Under the pieces are notes generated by a model, which did no database searches, was not told the DNA's origin, and was given only the letters and a program-made list of their open reading frames with translations. Shown here piece by piece: positions 58,401-64,000 of a DNA stretch of 64,000 nucleotides (positions are counted from its first letter, which is position 1; every line of letters begins with the position of its first letter). A program made the position numbers and the translations under genes. This DNA comes from Chimonanthus salicifolius (lineage: Eukaryota > Streptophyta > Magnoliopsida > Laurales > Calycanthaceae), in NCBI GenBank assembly GCA_013350335.1, contig CM023540.1:26701175-26765174 (forward strand), written 5' to 3'.

Positions 58401-61400
58401 ACCCTTCTTTACTTGACAATTGGAGTTACTAAATTGAATGCTAATCCCTTCCAAATTCCAACAAGAGTAAGAGTCTCTTATTTGTGTAGGGTAGATTCCC
58501 ATTCCCTTGAGCACGAAAATAAAGCTAAACTTTCATCACGTGGCCACAATAAGCAAAATGGATTGATGTTGAATAGAATGTTGAGGCTTGTCCATATTCT
58601 ATCACACATGGGCCCACCTCACGCTTGTTTTCAGCTTAGCTGATCTACTTTATAGGCCCTATCTGATGTGTGCATTGGATCTGTCCAAGTTTACCAGTTC
58701 ATCATATCATATATCCACATCTTTCAGAAATTTATATAAATTATTGCAGAGGCTATAACTACAATCATGTCTGTCTTATTTCAAAGTTTAGACAAATCAC
58801 AAGAGAGTATAATCTACAAAATTAATAAATTATATAAAGGGTCTATTCGAGAATATGTGTTACAGTAATAATACTTGTTTTCTTTCCTATAATAAGCAAC
58901 AGACTGCAGTAACATACAAGACATGTATGATTAGATTAATATGGCCGCCTGTTATGCATGCATACATTGCTTTCACATATGTATTACTAGATAAGATTAA
59001 AGTGAGACATGGGAAATCTAGAAGATCCCCTTTTTTTTAAAAAAAATATTTTTATATTATTTCTCTGCTAAGGCTTCAATCATCAATTAAATATGTCTCC
59101 TTTACAATAATTATTATTTAAGGCTTTAAGGGTTATTTGTAAAACCAGGATTTAGATTAGGGTTACAACCCGGTGCATGACAGGTGCCGTGTTGTAACAC
59201 ATGAAAATTATATGTCATTCAAAATGGTGGTGAAATTTAATTCGAAGGTGGAGTTTTGAAGTTTTATCTTGTGAAAGATAGGGTTTATATTTAATAAATA
59301 ATTGGAACTTTTAGATAACCAAGTTTGGAAGAAGAGAGACATGAATTATAAAGATAAAAATGGGTAGTTACCAAAATTATTACAATGGCCTATTCATCTT
59401 TGAATTATTCACAAGGCAAATGATGATTTGTAGCACTTTAAATTGTTTATTCCTATCATACTAGATGATCCAAATTTGGAAATATAGACAGTATCTGTGA
59501 GAGAATGTGTATCCCCTCCTCGAGAAGATGCCAAGATGGAAGCAATATTGGTCAAGATCTTAACATGTCTCATGTTTGAATCCTGGTGGCCAGAGGTGAA
59601 AGCGATTATCAAGTGCTTCAGTATGGTAGTTTGTTATTGAAGAGTCATTGATATGGGAGAATGTTGTGCTTCATTGATGAATTAGAATAAAAGGTCTGAT
59701 TTCATGTATTCCATCAATTTTAGAGCTTTTGAGATATTGATCAGGTCCTTAACAAATTACTGATGACCTCAAGAATATAAAGTTGTATGTAGGGGTTTCA
59801 ATCTTGAAGTGATCCCTTGAAATGAAAAGATTATTTCCTTATATTTAGCGGATTTCAAAGAGAATGAAAGAAATAGTCCTAAGTTTCCTAAGTAAGTTAT
59901 TCCTTTGATAGGATGATAGTTAGGTCTAATGATATAGTGACACAATATTCCAAGAGAAGTTCACTTTGAAAAGGGTCCTTTTTAAGGGTCAATCCTTTTT
60001 ATAAATAGGGGATATTGAATCTTGGGTTAAGAGTTTAGCCATCATTGAGGGTTGAATGAGATAGAGATAGCTTCATTGTAAAATGGATTTTATCTCATTT
60101 TACTTGTATTTATTTAGTGTTTATAAGCATTTCACTTTCTTCTGTAATTCTTTATACATTGAATGAAATTTAACTATTTTTTTTACTTTATTGAATTTTT
60201 GTCTTTTTTTCCCCTTTCATGCCATATCCCATTAGATAGACCTTGAACTTAGCCTCTTTTACTCACTTCAGAGAAACCATTGAGATATACCAAGATGTTC
60301 AATAGCTGAGCTATTGATATCTTGATTTTTATTTACCAAATATAAATATTACCAAAAAAATTATATAATTAATAAATTACAAAATTGAAGTCATTCCTCT
60401 AATAACATTACCAGAATAGGTATAACCATATGTCATACAATATCCATAACTTCATAATTATCACTTAAAATTATTGACATCCATTCACACAACTCACAAA
60501 TTCTAACAAATAAAAATAATTATTTTATTTAAGGACTTAATCTAGTTGGTGAAATGATTCAATCTTACTTAGCTGACTTGGCACAATTAACTCTACTTGT
60601 CATTTTTAAAACTCAATTCTTGTTAGTTTGACTCTATCCATTGACCAAGTAAAGGATTAAGTCAGATTGACTCAACGAATCAATCAACAACTCGGCCTAG
60701 TTAGTTCAAAACTTAATCCACCTAGTTTGACCCTACCTAATGACCAAGTTTTTTATTAGACTGTGCCGGCAAGTCGACTAGGAAATTGGCCTAATCGGTG
60801 GACTATGGTTTTAGATAGATTTTTAATTCAAAAATAAGATAAACTCAAAATGGGTCAAATTGGTAGAAATCTAATTCACGGGGGATAAATGGGTTTGGGG
60901 GGGTGGGGAGAGGTACTCACTAATAGCATTTTATAATTGAGAGAAGTGTTAGGAAGAGTGGAGAACCCTCAAAATTGATTATAATTTGCAACCCATTCTT
61001 AGAGTGTAAATTCTTTTAATCTCATCATTGAGATGAGTACACTACCAAACTATGTAATTCCTTTTAATTTTTTCTAATCTCTCTCATTTGTATATATTTA
61101 CAACAGACAATTAATCTTGATTCTCTCTGTGATCTCCTTTAAATATCCTAATATCCTGCATCTGGATTATTGTGTGAAAAATGATTAAAAAAAGTCCAAT
61201 TAATATAATTGTCCTTATTGGATCATAATTGAGAACAAAAGTTTTGGCCAATCTGAAATTAAACTGAACTTTTAAAAAAAAATTAGAAAATCAATATGCA
61301 TTTTTTATAATTTATTGAGATTTTTAAGGTTTATCGGACTAAAATTATAGTAGGAATGGCATAGAACTTTTTAGTCCATTAAAAGCCCAAAATACAGGGC

Positions 61401-62200
61401 TTCACTAAAATTTTAAACTGAGGCCCATTGCCAAAACTTGTTTATAGCAGTGCATTTAGCTCTTAACCTAATATTAGTGTCTAATTTACGGTGGGCCTGA
61501 AAGTAGGTCCCTTGTTCCATCCATTTTCAAAACACTGTCACATTATGCTGTACCGATTATGTTTGTTGGGCCTGGATTACAGGCTAAGGGAAAAGTTCTG
61601 GCCGTTTATACTGCCATCAATCACCCTACTCCACATGAAATATGTAAAGACGATTTGATAAATAATTTTTTAAATCTCAAACATGATTGAAATGACCAAT
61701 TCACTTATAAATTAGTCTGCTGCTACATTAGTTATATGGGTGCTTTATAGATTAGTTATATTAAAAAATTCTATATTTTATTTTATTTTTTATTTATTTT
61801 ATTTTATTTTTATTTTTTTGTTATTATCTTACATCAGATCGCTCAAAAGAAAATATGAACTAGTAAGCCATGTGATGATGTGATCTAACAATGCAAAAAC
61901 GAATGGCAACCATCACACAAATTGAATACTTTCCAAAGAAAAAAATTAGAATGGAAGCCATTTATAGATATTAAATTATTAGCTTATTTGTTAATTACAG
62001 AAATTACGTAGAAATCTCAATCTTAAAATTGTAAAAAAGGAAAACTCTAAAAAGAATGAAATCAATCTTAATCTGTCTTATTGTACATATTCCTAATATG
62101 AAGATTTTCTTATAGCCCAATATAGAAATACATTCACCGCTTCAAAAATTAAGGAAAGAGGGAAAACACTTTCCACAGTTGAAAGAGAAACTCTGTCATT
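58401..62200. other. Intergenic, no gene recognised
   Basis: 60000-60190 ('tataaataggg' then a pyrimidine-rich stretch) resembles an LTR end but has no partner. 60540-60800 repeats 'gactcaac/ttgaccaag' motifs. (TTTTA)n lies at about 61765-61820. No coding or RNA gene seen. Confidence 0.4.
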
Positions 62201-62208
62201 CTTCTCCT

Positions 62209-62215
62209 TATTTAA
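62209..62215 (+). promoter_or_regulatory. TATA-like box of the E6-like gene
   Basis: TATTTAA lies 80 bases before the ATG, which fits a short leader of about 50 bases. Inferred from position only. Confidence 0.5.
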
Positions 62216-62247
62216 GACTGTCTTTCCTCTACAAGGATTACTGCCTC

Positions 62248-62294
62248 TGTTTCTCTCTCTCACTGTTTCTCTCTCTCACTGTTTCTCTCTCTCA
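62248..62294. repeat. Three-copy CT-rich repeat in the E6-like leader
   Basis: The 16-nt unit TGTTTCTCTCTCTCAC occurs three times in tandem, the last copy running into the ATG. CT-rich leaders are common in plant genes. Confidence 0.9.
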
Positions 62295-62916
62295 ATGGCT
62301 GCCTCGACAACCCTCTCCTTCCTTTTCATTCTCTTCCTTGTTTCCTCCTTCAAAGTTAATGCTAGAGAAGTGAGGGAGAACACCTTCTTCAACCAGGCTG
62401 TTAGAGAAAACAATCAAAATGGGTACGGCCTCTATGGCCAAAACCAAGACACACCCACCACCTCCACAAACTTCAACGTGGACTCCAAATCTGCCAATGA
62501 TTTCTCTACAACTTATTCAGATGAGGAGTTCAATGACAATGAGGATAGGTATCTACAAGAGGAAGGACTCCACTGTCAATGCCGACAACACCCAATCAGT
62601 GAACAAGCCACAGGGAATGAGCGACACAAGGTCATTGAAGAATGGCGAGTACTTCTACGATGTCAATGCAGAGAGGCAGGGCAATGTGGTTGGATCCAAC
62701 AAAGTTGGCAACCAAGTGGGAACTGAATCCACTGGGTATAGTAACAACTACATGGGTTACAAATCAAAGAGTGGGGAACCAATGAAAAAATACAGAACCA
62801 ACAACAATGACAAGAAAGCCGATGTGGGCAATGACTTCCCTTACGAGTACAACAGTGCTGTCAATCGCTTCCAAAATGCCCAAAAGGAGGACGAAGATGT
62901 CGATTCTATGCCATGA
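62295..62916 (+). CDS. Protein E6-like, secreted; frame interrupted
   Basis: Related to cotton fibre protein E6, a secreted protein of unknown biochemical role, abundant in elongating cells. The first frame, from the ATG at 62295, gives a signal peptide of about 24 residues (MAASTTLSFLFILFLVSSFKVNA) and then E6-type sequence 'NGYGLYGQNQ', 'DSKSANDFSTTYSDEEFNDN'. The homologous second half, 'NKPQGMSDTRSLKNGEYFYD' to 'EDEDVDSMP', lies one base further on and stops at 62916. The frame change is near 62550-62556, compatible with one extra base (for example the C at 62553). The first frame alone would stop at 62726 with a non-homologous tail. The rest is intact, so a sequencing or assembly error is as likely as a real lesion. 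E6 genes are normally single-exon, and no intron fits here. Confidence 0.75.
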
Positions 62917-64000
62917 TCTGGATCTATTTTAAGTCACATATTTAAGATAGTTTTTAATCATAAATGGGTTATAAGATAGTTTTTTTTCTATTTCTTTTTC
63001 TTTTCTTACGTTATTGATATTTGATTATTGTGTTTTATGCAATAATGGGTTTTTTTTTTTCACTTCGTTTTACATTCTGTTGATTGGAAATTTGCAAAAC
63101 CCATAATAAGATGTTCCTTTCTATTTTAACTTGTTATGGATGTGTTTGGAATATGGTGATGGCATTGATCTTAAAAGATTTTGTATGTGTATTAGCTTTT
63201 GTCTTTCCATATCTAGCAAAGAATAGAAGGAAAGTGGGCAATTGTTTTTAATGTTAGATAACTGCTCCGATGCCTAGTTAAATATGATGAATGCAGAAAT
63301 TTGAAGTGTTTTATACATGTTTTTTAATAAACATTTCAATTTTGGATCCTGTCTCCAAAAATTATGGTTTTCAAGATATTTTTTTGTCAAAAAAATTCCT
63401 TCCTTTTATGACTCCTCTCTAATTTTGTAAAAAGTCTCAGTTGAATTATCTCTATATTTAAGAAACTCAAATTTCATTAAAGGTTTTGCTTGTATTTTTT
63501 TTAGAGATTAGGTATTATTCTTTTAGAAGTTAAATTAATTTTTTTAGAAAGATTCTTTTCCAAATTATAATTAACATTCTTTTGAATGGACATGGGTTTT
63601 GAGAAATCTACTACTATAAACAGGTTAGGGAGACCTTTTTATGTTCACCTTTGAAAAGGGTAGTGCCAACCTTTAAAAAATCACAAATACTTAAAAGGGT
63701 GATCGTTTGCACCCACTCTGCGTTCAGAACATTTAGGGATGGACCCTAGCAAATGAATTGATGGATCAATTAGAAAGATCTTTATTTGATCATGAGGTTT
63801 AAAAGAGCAATTATGTCACGTTAATTAAAAAAAAAAGGGTTTAAAGATAAACAATAATTAAATCATTTTTTTTAAATGACTTATATTAATTTAATCAAGA
63901 TGATTTTTAATGTACATCAAATTCAAAGAAAGACCGTTCTAATGAGTCTTATGCCTCTATAAATATAATAATAGTGTACAACCGAGTACGTCGGTGATCA
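62917..64000. other. Downstream of E6-like gene, no gene seen
   Basis: The first part would be the E6-like 3' UTR. The rest is AT-rich with poly-A/T runs and no recognisable feature. Confidence 0.45.

Overview
This is a repeat-rich, AT-rich plant nuclear window from a flowering plant; I cannot name the species. The evidence is plant-specific gene families (LOB-domain, NAC, E6-like), plant-type GT/AG introns, a MIR319 precursor, and typical plant repeats (TRIM, hAT and Mutator-type MITEs, Ty1/copia, LINE and SINE remnants). Gene density is low: five protein-coding genes and one microRNA gene in 64 kb.

Layout. 1-2.6 kb: a small hAT MITE, a three-LTR TRIM retrotransposon and a long-TIR Mutator-type MITE in series. 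3.9-5.3 kb (minus): a two-exon class II LBD gene (LBD41-like). 7.6-21.5 kb: no gene, but a dense set of non-autonomous DNA elements, including an hAT-like family with repeated TATCGGCCGATA motifs and internal ACGGTTTTT minisatellites, a fold-back element and an AGGGTG-ended MITE family. 22.54-22.77 kb (plus): a MIR319 hairpin. 24.3-28.9 kb: a near-perfect 97-nt hairpin, SINEs and a decayed copia 3' half with a nested SINE. 32.0-32.6 kb (minus): the complex I subunit NDUFB10 (PDSW), with a 20-nt coding last exon. 35.6-38.6 kb: a possible leader exon of the KH gene plus LINE debris. 39.4-49.3 kb (plus): a gene with five KH domains whose 3.5-kb intron carries a reversed LINE 3' end. 50.0-50.3 kb: another TATCGG element. 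52.2-54.3 kb (minus): a three-exon NAC transcription factor (NAM/NAC058-like). 58.0-58.4 kb: a second, decayed TRIM. 62.3-62.9 kb (plus): an E6-like secreted protein whose frame is broken by one apparent extra base.

The genes do not form a pathway; they are independent nuclear loci. Three bear on organ development or stress regulation (LBD, NAC, MIR319), one on RNA metabolism (KH), one on mitochondrial respiration (NDUFB10) and one on cell-wall or secreted protein (E6-like). The least-described material is the transposon fraction, above all the TATCGG family and two elements that appear to carry captured 5'-leader sequence. All exon boundaries were read by eye from splice consensus, frame continuity and remembered family sequences; no alignment was run.
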